Program-made: the position numbers and the translations under genes
Notes under the pieces: model-generated
What the model saw: only the letters and a program-made list of their open reading frames with translations
The model's database searches: none
What the model was told of the DNA's origin: nothing
Assembly (NCBI GenBank): GCA_964520785.1
Contig: CAZFQG010000009.1
Span: 1-61,728 of the forward strand
Reading direction: 5' to 3'
Length of the DNA: 61,728 nucleotides
Source of the DNA: CAZFQG01 sp964520785
Lineage (GTDB): Bacteria; Planctomycetota; Planctomycetia; Pirellulales; Thermoguttaceae
Shown here: in pieces, positions 26,671-35,311 of the stretch
Numbering within the stretch: position 1 is the first letter of the stretch
Layout: each line of letters opens with the position of its first letter

Positions 26671-28023
26671 CTAGCGGTACGTGGTCCGCGGCGGCAAATC
26701 GGCCTTGCGCCCCAACCCTTGAGACAGCGTGGCCGTGTAATGATGCGGCTTGTTCGTGAATCGCTGCAAGGACTCTTCGGAACTGAAGAGGTATATCCGA
26801 TCCGCGAAAAAGACGCCGTGCTCACGCGTGCCGGCTTGGCGTTGACCTCCGTCGACGAAGAGAACGATGTCCATTCCGGCGAAAACGGGACTAAAGCGGT
26901 TCGGATCCGCCAGGAACCTTCGCTGTTCGTCGGGACCAACAAACAGGTATACCCGGCCTTCGTGTCGAGCGCCCCACTGTCGGTCTCCCATCTTCCAGGC
27001 ACGCGATTCGACCAGCGTCACCGGGCAATATCCCTCCATGGCAAACGTGGGCTCGGTGGCGGATGACACGGTATCCTGGTTACCAAGGGGGGCTTGGGGA
27101 CCGGGTCGGTTCGCCGGGTTCGAGGGAAAACTCGGCGGTGTACTTGGCTGAAATGGTTGTCCCGGGTGGGTCGGCTCCTCCGGGACGACCCGGTTCGGAT
27201 CGCCGTAGTGGGGCCGAGGGGCGTTATACCGAGTCCCTTCCGCTTGGTAGTGCGGTGACGAACGGTAATCGGTCGACATGGAACGATCGTAATCCGGAAC
27301 GTCCGGTCTCCGCGATCCGTATGCCTCCGGCCGCACCGAAGGAGTATTATTGGGACCGCTCGGCCCGGCGTCCATCGACGCGGGGCCCGACTGCTTGGCG
27401 GGAGCCGTCTCGCTCGGCTGTGGGGAGATGCTCCTCTGTTCATAGGGTCCTTCATAGGGATTTCCGTAGCGACCTTGGGGAACCGAAGTGGGGTTCCCCG
27501 CCGGAGCAAAGGGCGGGTTTCCCGCCGCGGTCGCTTGCGGGGAGTGCTCCCGCGAGATCGGATTACCATGCGACGGCACATTGGACTGTCGGTAGGCAGG
27601 TGCCGCCGCGAGTTCGTAACGGGTCTCGTATCGGGAGATTTTTCCAAGAAGCTGTTCACTGCTGAGCGCGCCGCGGTGCATTTCGAGGCATTTTCCGTCA
27701 GGAGCAACCACCGCGATCGTGGGGAGGCCTGTAATTCCGAACTCCTTTCCGACGTTGGGATAATGGTCGACGTTGACCTTCGCCGGAACAAAAGATCGCG
27801 CGATTCTGGACTCGACATCCGTTCGTGACAAGACCTCCTGATTCATTTTTCGACACACCCCACACCAGGGGGCGGTAAACTCCACAAAGACGGGGCGATT
27901 CATTGCCTGAGCCTTTGCGAGAGCCGCGTCGAGGCTCTGTTCCCACTGGAGGTTCTCTTGCGCCCCGGCCGTCGACGTGACAATGACGGTAAAAAAAATG
28001 GCGAAAATGTTGGGAATACGCAT
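26671..28023 (-). CDS. Exported thioredoxin-fold protein with YHS-like carboxy-terminal repeats
   Basis: The 450-residue product has a Sec signal (residues 1-20), then a thioredoxin domain (about 25-130) with WCGVC (Cys54, Cys57) and cis-proline segment GLPTIAV. A long Pro/Ser/Arg/Gly-rich linker (about 150-330) follows. The carboxy part has two YHS-like units: YCPVTLVESRAWKMGD with EGRVYLFVGPDEQRRFLADP, then a second copy with DRIYLFSSEESLQRF. YHS units often bind metals or haem-related ligands. The start ATG 28023 follows AGAGGACG; a longer frame begins 15 codons upstream. The protein is probably periplasmic and may handle thiol exchange on a metal protein. Confidence 0.85.
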   Translation of the reverse strand: MRIPNIFAIFFTVIVTSTAGAQENLQWEQSLDAALAKAQAMNRPVFVEFTAPWCGVCRKMNQEVLSRTDVESRIARSFVPAKVNVDHYPNVGKEFGITGLPTIAVVAPDGKCLEMHRGALSSEQLLGKISRYETRYELAAAPAYRQSNVPSHGNPISREHSPQATAAGNPPFAPAGNPTSVPQGRYGNPYEGPYEQRSISPQPSETAPAKQSGPASMDAGPSGPNNTPSVRPEAYGSRRPDVPDYDRSMSTDYRSSPHYQAEGTRYNAPRPHYGDPNRVVPEEPTHPGQPFQPSTPPSFPSNPANRPGPQAPLGNQDTVSSATEPTFAMEGYCPVTLVESRAWKMGDRQWGARHEGRVYLFVGPDEQRRFLADPNRFSPVFAGMDIVLFVDGGQRQAGTREHGVFFADRIYLFSSEESLQRFTNKPHHYTATLSQGLGRKADLPPRTTYR

Positions 28024-29135
28024 TTGACGCGTCCTCTGCTTAAACCGCGTTGGAAAGAATCCGCACATAACGGGTATGTCGGTTGTAGGGGCTTAAGACC
28101 TTGTGAAAAACCGGAGGAAAGGTTGTTTTTTGTCCGATTCGAGAAATTTGTGGAAAAAATACGCCGGATTCACCTTGCGAAACGAGCCGATCTAGAATAT
28201 GAATAAGTAGAGAGGGTTTTCGAGGTTCTTTCGGACAGCGATGAGAATTCGACGCGATCGTGCCGCATCTTGGCTTGGTCGCGAGGGTCGATGTGGGCAA
28301 TCGGCCGTGCCGTGTAGCGTTCTGACCGACTGGACCGCTACTTCGGGCACGAACCGGAAAGTTTTTCCCCCGGCTCCCTTCGGGAGCTTGACATAGGTCA
28401 GCGAACGAGTATCATAACACAAGTGTTTGAGTTCTGCGTATCGGTACATACGCGGTTATAGGGTCCACGAACCGGCGGTGTCGCCGGTGTCTTTGGGTTG
28501 TTCTTCCCGTGCTGCTGAATGAACGGGGAGACGAACACTCGGGCTTTGGAACGCGATTTGATTCCATCCATCCATGTATCACGTATTCGCCGGGAGCAAC
28601 TCTCGGGAGTTCCCTTTCGGTGTAGTCGATGGAGTCTCGACGGTAGAGGTCGTGTCCAACGGGTTGTTCCACGGACGGTGAGTTTTATTTTGCTTGGCAA
28701 GCCAGAACAGGTATCGTAGCCGAAAGGCGGGCGGAGATGCCGCGATGATTTCTGGCGGTAGTCCTCGTATTCGATCGCCGCGCTAGGCGGTTTTGAATCC
28801 TCCGGTCGAAAGCCGGCGTCCCAGGGCGTCCGGGTTGCGCGGATGTTTTCTTCCGCCTGGGGTCTGCGCACGCGACGGCCCTCGTATTCGCGTCGGGCCG
28901 ACGGCGAGAATCGCGTCCGCGTTTTATGTCGGGTCGATAATTTGTGTCGGGACGATGAATCGTCGCGGGCGTACTCGTTTCACGGAGGCGGCCGCTTTGG
29001 ATTGGGCTGCTCACAAACACCACGTTTCCTCAAGCGTGTGCTCAAGCGGCGGGAAGAAATTGCCCGCCGCGACGCGAGCCACTAGTTCAGAATTGCGAAC
29101 TACTCCGCGAGCGGTGAAATCGCAACAGGTGATTT
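28024..29135. other. 1.1 kb gap without a supported gene, upstream of rho
   Basis: Several frames of 80-150 codons exist on both strands, but none has a ribosome site, a recognisable domain or normal composition. The gap contains a good promoter at 28388-28415 pointing at rho, which would give a leader of about 715 bases. A stop codon in frame three bases before the rho ATG rules out an amino-terminal extension of Rho into this gap. A small RNA or a leader-type attenuator are both possible. Confidence 0.55.
28388..28415 (+). promoter_or_regulatory. Sigma-70-like promoter pointing towards rho
   Basis: Perfect TTGACA at 28388-28393 and TATCAT at 28410-28415 with a 16-base spacer. The next plus-strand gene is rho, whose ATG lies at 29136, so any transcript would carry a leader of about 715 bases. 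Confidence 0.55.
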
Positions 29136-30386
29136 ATGGGAAAGAAGAAGAAAAAGACGAAGATGAAGTCTGGCGCGCAGCACTCCAAGAATGCGCGGAA
29201 CCAGCAAAAGGACCGGCCGGGTCAACCGAAACCGGGAACCTACGATCCGTTTGACGGAGATCCAAATGCGATCGTCCCGGGAAGGGGCGTGCTGGAGATG
29301 CACCCCAACGGCTACGGATTCATGCGGGATCCGGACACGAATTACGTCCGGCAACTGACCGATCCGTTCGTGCCGGGCAGCATGATCGAGAAGTTCAATC
29401 TTCGCGAGGGCTTGCTATTAAGCGGCTTGATCCAACCCGGCCGCAAGCAGCAAGGTCCTCGCGTGAAGGAAATTCTTGACGTCGACGGGATGGCGCCGGA
29501 GGATTTCTCCAAGGTGAAGACGTTCGACCAGTTGACCCCGGTCAATCCGGACGAATGGCTGCGTCTGGAGACCGGTCCCGCGCCGCTGACGACACGCGTC
29601 ATGGATTTGTTGACTCCGTTGGGAAGGGGGCAGCGAGCCCTCATCGTCGCGCCGCCGCGGACTGGAAAAACCTTTCTCCTGCAGCATATCTCGCAGGCGG
29701 TCGCGACGAACTACCCGGAAGTCACGTTGATCATGTTGCTCATCGACGAACGCCCGGAGGAAGTAACGGACATGCGCCGTGCCGTGAAGGGAAACGTCGT
29801 CGCCAGCAGCCTGGACCGCGAGATCGAAAGCCATATCCGTCTTTCGCAGCTTGTCCTCGAGCGTTGCCAGAGGCTGGCGGAGATGGGAAAAGACGTCTTC
29901 CTGCTCATGGACTCGATCACCCGGTTGGCCCGCGCGTTCAATAAGTGGGTGGGGAATACGGGCCGGACGATGACCGGCGGCGTCGACGTCAAGGCGCTGG
30001 ATATTCCGAAAAAACTCTTCGCGACGGCGCGCTCGTTCGAAGAGGGAGGTTCGCTGACGATCGTCGCCACCGCGCTGATCGACACCGGCAGCCGGATGGA
30101 CGAACTGATCTTCCAGGAATTCAAGGGAACCGGCAACATGGAACTCGTCCTGGACCGGAAGTTGGCGGACCGCCGGGTTTGGCCGGCAATCGACATCAGC
30201 CAGTCCGGTACCCGCCGCGAGGAGAAACTCCTTCCGCCGGAACACCTCCACGCCGTGACGATGCTCCGCAGGACACTTTCGACGATGCACCATATCGACG
30301 CGATGGAACAGCTCGTGACGAAACTTTCGAAATACAAGTCGAACCAGGAATTCATCGACTTGATCAGCGGTGCCCCAGTCGAATAG
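29136..30386 (+). CDS. rho: Transcription termination factor Rho
   Basis: Rho is a hexameric RNA helicase that ends transcription at C-rich untranslated RNA. The 416-residue product has a short Lys-rich amino extension, the cold-shock-like RNA-binding domain (GVLEMHPNGYGFMRDP, about 51-115), Walker A APPRTGKT near residue 172, Walker B VFLLMDSITRLARAF, the Q-loop region and the R-loop GGSLTIVATALIDTGSRMD. FQEFKGTGNMELVLDRKLA is the conserved late motif. The ATG at 29136 has AGGTG upstream and an in-frame TGA just before it. The gene lies 78 bases upstream of the homocysteine methyltransferase fusion. Confidence 0.97.
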   Translation: MGKKKKKTKMKSGAQHSKNARNQQKDRPGQPKPGTYDPFDGDPNAIVPGRGVLEMHPNGYGFMRDPDTNYVRQLTDPFVPGSMIEKFNLREGLLLSGLIQPGRKQQGPRVKEILDVDGMAPEDFSKVKTFDQLTPVNPDEWLRLETGPAPLTTRVMDLLTPLGRGQRALIVAPPRTGKTFLLQHISQAVATNYPEVTLIMLLIDERPEEVTDMRRAVKGNVVASSLDREIESHIRLSQLVLERCQRLAEMGKDVFLLMDSITRLARAFNKWVGNTGRTMTGGVDVKALDIPKKLFATARSFEEGGSLTIVATALIDTGSRMDELIFQEFKGTGNMELVLDRKLADRRVWPAIDISQSGTRREEKLLPPEHLHAVTMLRRTLSTMHHIDAMEQLVTKLSKYKSNQEFIDLISGAPVE

Positions 30387-30463
30387 ATATCGCGGCTCGC
30401 GAGGGGGGCGCCGCCGCGCCCCTCCATCCGCAAACACTCTCCCTGACACTCTTCGGAAACCCG

Positions 30464-32305
30464 ATGTCGGCCGAACCCCATTTTTCCGCCGTTTTCGGCA
30501 AGGATATTCTCGTCTTCGACGGTGCCATGGGGACGGAGTTGTACCGCCACCATGTCTTCACGAACCGGTGTTTCGATGAACTTTGCCTTTGCGAACCGGA
30601 CCTGATCCGACGCATCCACGCCGACTACCGTGACGCCGGAGCGGACGTCCTCACGACCAATACCTTCGGGGCCAATCTCCCCGAGCTTTCCAAGTTCGGG
30701 CTCGGCGAGCGGCTCCGCGAAATCAACGTCGTTGGGGCCGCGCTGGCAAGAGAGGTGGCGGACGCCGCGGCGCGCCCCGTCTTCGTCGCCGGCTCCATCG
30801 GACCGATTTCGAGAGGTCCCGACGGCGGTCCCGACATTCCCGAAATGCTCGCGGACCAGATTCACGCGCTGATTGAAGGGGGGGCCGATTTCATCTTTTT
30901 CGAAACGCAGCCCACCCGCGAATCTCTCGAACACTGCGTCCACGCAATGCAAGCGGCGTCCGATTTTCCGTTTCTCCTGTCGTTCGCCATCGTCGGCAAC
31001 GCCGAAACCGTCGCCGGAGAGCCGATCTCACGGATGATGGCCCCGTTTTCCGAGGGATCGCCGTCGCCGGCCGGATGGGGGCTCAACTGCGGGACCGGAC
31101 CGGACGGGTTGCTCGGCGCGGTCGAACGAATGTCGCGTTTGACGTCTCTCCCCTGGGTCGTTCAACCGAACGCCGGCATCCCTCGCGAAGTCGGAAACCG
31201 GCGCATCTACTTGTGCTCTCCGGAGTACCTCGTGACGTATGCCTTGCGGTTCATCCGGTTGGGCGCGTCCGGAGTGGGCGGCTGCTGCGGGACGAACCCG
31301 GACCATATCCGCGAGATCGCCGCCGCCGTCAAGCCGCTGGCGAAGGCGCAGATTCGCCCCACCGTGGTCGCGCCGGCGGAGGCGGTGCCGGAACGGGAAC
31401 CGATCCCGCTGGAATCCCGGTCGCGGTTCGGCCGGATGCTCGCCGAGGGCCGGTGGGCAACGTCCGTCGAATTGCTGCCGCCGCGCGGCTACGACCTCTC
31501 CGGAATACTGGAGAAAACGCGGATGCTCTACAATCGGGGCGTCTCCGCCGTCAATATCCCGGACGGCCCCCGGGCCAGTTCCCGCATCTCCCCCTTGATC
31601 GCGGCGGAACACATTTGGCGCGCGTCGCACATCGAGCCGATCCTCCACTTCTGTTCGCGCGACAGGAACTTGATCGGAATGCAGGCCGATCTGCTCGCCT
31701 GCGCCGCGTGCCACGTCCAAAACATTCTGTTCGTCACCGGCGATCCTCCGAAACTCGGAAACTACCCGCAGGCGACCGGCGTATTCGACACCGACTCCAT
31801 AGGAATGGTGGAAATTCAAGCACGGCTGAACCGGGGAATTGATCTCGGCGGCCGCGCCCTCGACGCGCCTACTTCGGCGGTCATCGGAGTGGGGCTCGAT
31901 CCGACGGCCCTCGATCGCCGCCGCGAACTCGACCGGTTCCGCCGCAAGGTGGAAGCCGGCGCTGAATTCGCCATCACCCAGCCGGTATTCGACCCCGACG
32001 CGCTACTGAAGATGCTCGACGAGATCGAATCGCTCGGCATCCAGCCGATTCCCATCATTGCCGGAATCTGGCCGCTGGCCAGCCTCCGCAACGCGACGTT
32101 CATGCAAAACGAGGTTCCCGGCGTCGAAATCCCCGACGAAATCATGCGGCGGATGGGCTCGGTCGATAGCCGTGAAGACCAATTGAAAATGGGCATCGAA
32201 ATCGCCCGCGAAGCGGTCGAACGGGTCCGTGCTCGCGTGGCCGGCATCCAGGTCAGCGCTCCTTTCGGCAACGTACTCACGGCCCTCGGCGTGATCGAGG
32301 CTTGA
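30464..32305 (+). CDS. Bifunctional homocysteine S-methyltransferase / methylenetetrahydrofolate reductase
   Basis: The 613-residue protein fuses two enzymes of methionine synthesis. Residues 1-290 form a homocysteine methyltransferase barrel, with ILVFDGAMGTELYR at the start and the zinc motif GVGGCCGTNPDHI. Residues about 320-613 form a MetF-like reductase, with SVELLPPRGYDL, FVTGDPPKLGNYPQATGVFD and AEFAITQPVFDPDALL. Similar fusions (YitJ type) occur in Firmicutes and other phyla and would make methyl-THF and transfer its methyl group within one chain. The frame is open far upstream, but the ATG at 30464 begins the first domain and lies clear of rho. A cobalamin domain is absent, so the methyl donor is uncertain. 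Confidence 0.93.
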   Translation: MSAEPHFSAVFGKDILVFDGAMGTELYRHHVFTNRCFDELCLCEPDLIRRIHADYRDAGADVLTTNTFGANLPELSKFGLGERLREINVVGAALAREVADAAARPVFVAGSIGPISRGPDGGPDIPEMLADQIHALIEGGADFIFFETQPTRESLEHCVHAMQAASDFPFLLSFAIVGNAETVAGEPISRMMAPFSEGSPSPAGWGLNCGTGPDGLLGAVERMSRLTSLPWVVQPNAGIPREVGNRRIYLCSPEYLVTYALRFIRLGASGVGGCCGTNPDHIREIAAAVKPLAKAQIRPTVVAPAEAVPEREPIPLESRSRFGRMLAEGRWATSVELLPPRGYDLSGILEKTRMLYNRGVSAVNIPDGPRASSRISPLIAAEHIWRASHIEPILHFCSRDRNLIGMQADLLACAACHVQNILFVTGDPPKLGNYPQATGVFDTDSIGMVEIQARLNRGIDLGGRALDAPTSAVIGVGLDPTALDRRRELDRFRRKVEAGAEFAITQPVFDPDALLKMLDEIESLGIQPIPIIAGIWPLASLRNATFMQNEVPGVEIPDEIMRRMGSVDSREDQLKMGIEIAREAVERVRARVAGIQVSAPFGNVLTALGVIEA

Positions 32306-32327
32306 AAGGCGATCGCCCGGTTGACGC

Positions 32328-34811
32328 TCACGGGTCATTTGCCGTCGCGACCCTCGCGGAAACCGCGGGCAAGGTCTTGATCCGGTCGTTGGCGAAGTGT
32401 TGTAGGACGGAAGCCAGCATGAGCGGCCCGCGAATCCCGAGACGGAGGCAACTCTCTTCCGTCCGGCGGAAGAGGAATTCCGCGGATGCCTCGGGATGTT
32501 TCTTGAGAATGGCGCGAATTCGACGAGTCAGCTTCGCGATCGCGCCGGCGTCCGGACCGAAGTTGTCCACGTGCAAGAACCCGTTATCCGTTTTCAAGAC
32601 GTTTTTCAACTGGGGAATGAGGTTGTGCAGGTGCCGTCCGGCCATTCCCAAGAATTCACTCGCGTGCTCATGCAGTTCATCCCGCGAAATCTCGGCGCCG
32701 CGCTGGCGGATGTAATCCTCCAGCAGCTTGGCGACCGACGATTTCCGGCGAATCCCTGAACCGCTCAGGGTGACATAGGGCGCGCGAAGGAACGAGAGGC
32801 GGGAATGCCGCCGAAGCTTCAGTGCCGAGAAGAGAGCGTACACGGACGGAAACCCCGCCTCTCCGCAGGGAACCGAATACTTCTCGTGCAGGCTGTACAA
32901 CGACATCTGCGGTGATTGATTGCTCGAAAGGCGCTGGAGAATCTCCCGTTCCACCTTCTTGAGAATCCCGGCGCGGGTATCGACGAAATCTCGATGTATG
33001 TACACCCCTCCGCGGTTCCAAAGCATGATCCCGCGGCCGGCCTCCACCATGCTGTTGAGGGTATGACGCATCCGTTCACAATCGTATTTCCGGCCCGCGT
33101 CGCGTTGTTCGACCGCGACGGCCCGATGGATTTCCTTCAAGCTCAAGGGCCCGCCCGCCTCTTGCAGGATGCGCGTCAATAGAGTGGAAAGAAATCGGTC
33201 GTTCCGTCCCCGCGCAAGGTTGGAGACAATCGTACAACCGTCCAGATGAAACCCCTTGAAACACTCGGGGTACCGCACCCACAGAATCCGGACAACCTCC
33301 TCGGGAATACTCCAAGTGGCTGGGTAATGCGAGCACTCGCGGCACGCGACCGTCATCCGCTCGGAAAGCTTCGAACGGAAAAACTCGAGCGGAATCTCCC
33401 GACGGAGGGGCTGACAACACTCCGAAAAACACTCGGCGACGACGCGACGAAGGACGTCGCATTCGGCGCAGTGGTAGTCGGCGAAAACACACCATGTGTC
33501 GGCGATGAGTTTGAACGAGCCGGGAAGCATCTCGATGAAAAGCGTCGCCATTGCTCCCGGTACCGCCTGTTTCCAATGGAACCGCCGCGACAAGGATTTT
33601 CCCAACTCCGTGACCGGGCAGACGCAACCGGCGTCCCTCAAGAGATCCTCCAGAATACGCCGCAGGGGTTCCAATCTCAATTCCGTAACCGGGTTGAGGA
33701 TGCGCGTTTTGATCGATTTCTCGACCTGGCGAATACGCTCGCGCGATAAGTTGAACTCCGCTCCAACTTCCCCGAGCGGAACCGGTCCGAGAGTCCCCGC
33801 CGCGCGGGCGCACAGGATTTTCCGCCGCCGAGCTTCGGGGACAATCGGCTTGAAAATGCTGTCGATAAAGGCGGAATAGCTCCGGGTGTCGAGCCTCGCG
33901 CGACTTGAAGGAGCCAGAAACGCGATCAACGACTCGCGAATCTTCGCCACGGTCTTGCGTCCGCAAGTCGGCACCTCGACCACGCGATGGTAAGGGGTAA
34001 GGAGAAGCGCCCCAACCGTGGTGATCGACAGCGTTTCACAAGCTAGTCGCCCCTTCTGCGACAATCCGAGGCCCGTCACCGGAAACTCGGATCGGTAGGA
34101 CGGGTGGAGGTCGTCCGGAGAGAGGACACCCGCATCGCACTCACACCATAGAGGCAGGCGGCGCAGCCGGGAAATCGTTGCCCCCTTCGTCGCGAACTCC
34201 TCCCGAAGAAGCTCACTCGCCCCATTCTCGCTACGGGCGACGGGGGGCGGAACCTCTTGCCCGAAGCGGGCGAAAAGCGATTCCTGCTTTGCCAGCAGGC
34301 TCTCTTGCGTGGTAGTCCCGACGCTCCTGACTCGCAGTACGTGTCGAGTGTCGAAATACAGGAACTCTCCGAGGGTATGCACCTTGAGGCTTCGAAGGGT
34401 TTTTGCTTCTTTGAGTGTCAGAGAAACGAACCGGGAAACGGGAAGTTCCGCCAGAGGGGGCATGAACGATCCGTTCTCGCGCCGGGTTTCCTCCAATTCC
34501 GCTTGCTTTCGCGCCAGCGCCTCGTAAGTGCCTTGACCCATTCCGCCAAGTTCCAGCACCTCGGACAAATCAGCCTTCAGGAAATCTTCAATGGTTCTCA
34601 CCCCAAGTTTCACCAAGGCCTTGCGTTCCTTGAAGCGAAGGGGGCAACGGAACTCGAACTCCAGCACCTTCGAATAGTCATTGGTGTAAGGCCGACCCGC
34701 ACTCTTCCGGGATGCCGCTGATCTCGACGCCCCCTTTCGCGAGGTATTCGCTTTCGACCGACCGGCCGTGCGAGGGGCCGACCGGTTCTTTTTGGGCGAT
34801 TTGGTGGACAT
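32328..34811 (-). CDS. Large protein with three RNAP alpha-CTD-like modules and a sigma-region-4-like HTH
   Basis: The 827-residue protein has a Lys/Arg/Ser-rich tail (1-42). Three helix-hairpin-helix units then resemble the RNA polymerase alpha carboxy-terminal domain: about 55-105 (KALVKLGVRTIEDFLKADL with ELGGMGQGTYEAL), 125-177 (KTLRSLKVHTLGEFLYFD with SVGTTTQESL) and 245-298 (GRLACETLSITTVGALL with TCGRKTVAKI). A sigma-70 region 4-like helix-turn-helix follows at 338-372 (LGEVGAEFNLSRERIRQVEK). The rest has a Cys-rich segment (447-466) and at least one winged-helix or HARE-HTH-like stretch (SLKEIHRAVAVEQRDAG). GGAG precedes the ATG. A transcription-related DNA-binding role is inferred; it is divergent from the TPR-CHAT gene. 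Confidence 0.8.
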   Translation of the reverse strand: MSTKSPKKNRSAPRTAGRSKANTSRKGASRSAASRKSAGRPYTNDYSKVLEFEFRCPLRFKERKALVKLGVRTIEDFLKADLSEVLELGGMGQGTYEALARKQAELEETRRENGSFMPPLAELPVSRFVSLTLKEAKTLRSLKVHTLGEFLYFDTRHVLRVRSVGTTTQESLLAKQESLFARFGQEVPPPVARSENGASELLREEFATKGATISRLRRLPLWCECDAGVLSPDDLHPSYRSEFPVTGLGLSQKGRLACETLSITTVGALLLTPYHRVVEVPTCGRKTVAKIRESLIAFLAPSSRARLDTRSYSAFIDSIFKPIVPEARRRKILCARAAGTLGPVPLGEVGAEFNLSRERIRQVEKSIKTRILNPVTELRLEPLRRILEDLLRDAGCVCPVTELGKSLSRRFHWKQAVPGAMATLFIEMLPGSFKLIADTWCVFADYHCAECDVLRRVVAECFSECCQPLRREIPLEFFRSKLSERMTVACRECSHYPATWSIPEEVVRILWVRYPECFKGFHLDGCTIVSNLARGRNDRFLSTLLTRILQEAGGPLSLKEIHRAVAVEQRDAGRKYDCERMRHTLNSMVEAGRGIMLWNRGGVYIHRDFVDTRAGILKKVEREILQRLSSNQSPQMSLYSLHEKYSVPCGEAGFPSVYALFSALKLRRHSRLSFLRAPYVTLSGSGIRRKSSVAKLLEDYIRQRGAEISRDELHEHASEFLGMAGRHLHNLIPQLKNVLKTDNGFLHVDNFGPDAGAIAKLTRRIRAILKKHPEASAEFLFRRTEESCLRLGIRGPLMLASVLQHFANDRIKTLPAVSARVATANDP

Positions 34812-35311
34812 GACTACGCGAAGGTTCTCCGAGAGTAACGGAAAATAACGTCATCAGAAAAGGGAGCCCCGGCATCCTCCTCGAAAAGGAGTGAAGCACG
34901 GACCGGAACATACCGACTTCGGGCCAAAAAAGCGGACGCGCCGACGCTTGCGTCGCGTCCTGCGAAACACGGAATTCCATGCTGTAGCGTAACGCCTTCC
35001 GTATCCCGCGTAAAGCCCCCAGAAGAATCGCGATGTTCCGAGGTCGCTCATTTTTTGGCCAATCGGACTTCGCCAGGGGAAAGGTCTGTCGCCGGAGACC
35101 ATGTGCCTGCCGGCCTCTCTTCGCACTTCGTGGTTCTCCTGGAAAAACCCGGCACCCGCGATAGCAGCATGACAGGATAAACGATGGAGATTCTTGTTTT
35201 TTTACGGCGCATCTCACTGGGCCGACACGGTATAATTCATACTGGGTGGATGCTAACGCGGCGGAATAATCGCCGGTTTTCGCCGAACTCGTACGACCGG
35301 AGAGTGATTTC
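34812..35311. other. Divergent intergenic region between the alpha-CTD-like gene and the TPR-CHAT gene
   Basis: No supported gene. The 500 bases separate two divergent starts and probably carry both promoters. A perfect TATAAT lies at 35231-35236 on the plus strand, about 75 bases before the TPR-CHAT ATG, but no -35 hexamer sits at 16-18 bases. This is a natural place for the alpha-CTD-like protein to act. Confidence 0.6.
35231..35236 (+). promoter_or_regulatory. Perfect -10 element TATAAT upstream of the TPR-CHAT gene
   Basis: TATAAT stands 75 bases before the ATG at 35312. The -35 position (about 35208-35213) reads CGCATC, so a promoter here would need an activator or an alternative holoenzyme contact. 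Confidence 0.45.

Noticed and set aside
28793..29254. A 153-codon plus-strand frame upstream of and overlapping the start of rho
   Set aside because: No ribosome site, no domain, and it runs into rho in another frame. Considered as an upstream regulator ORF but nothing supports it.
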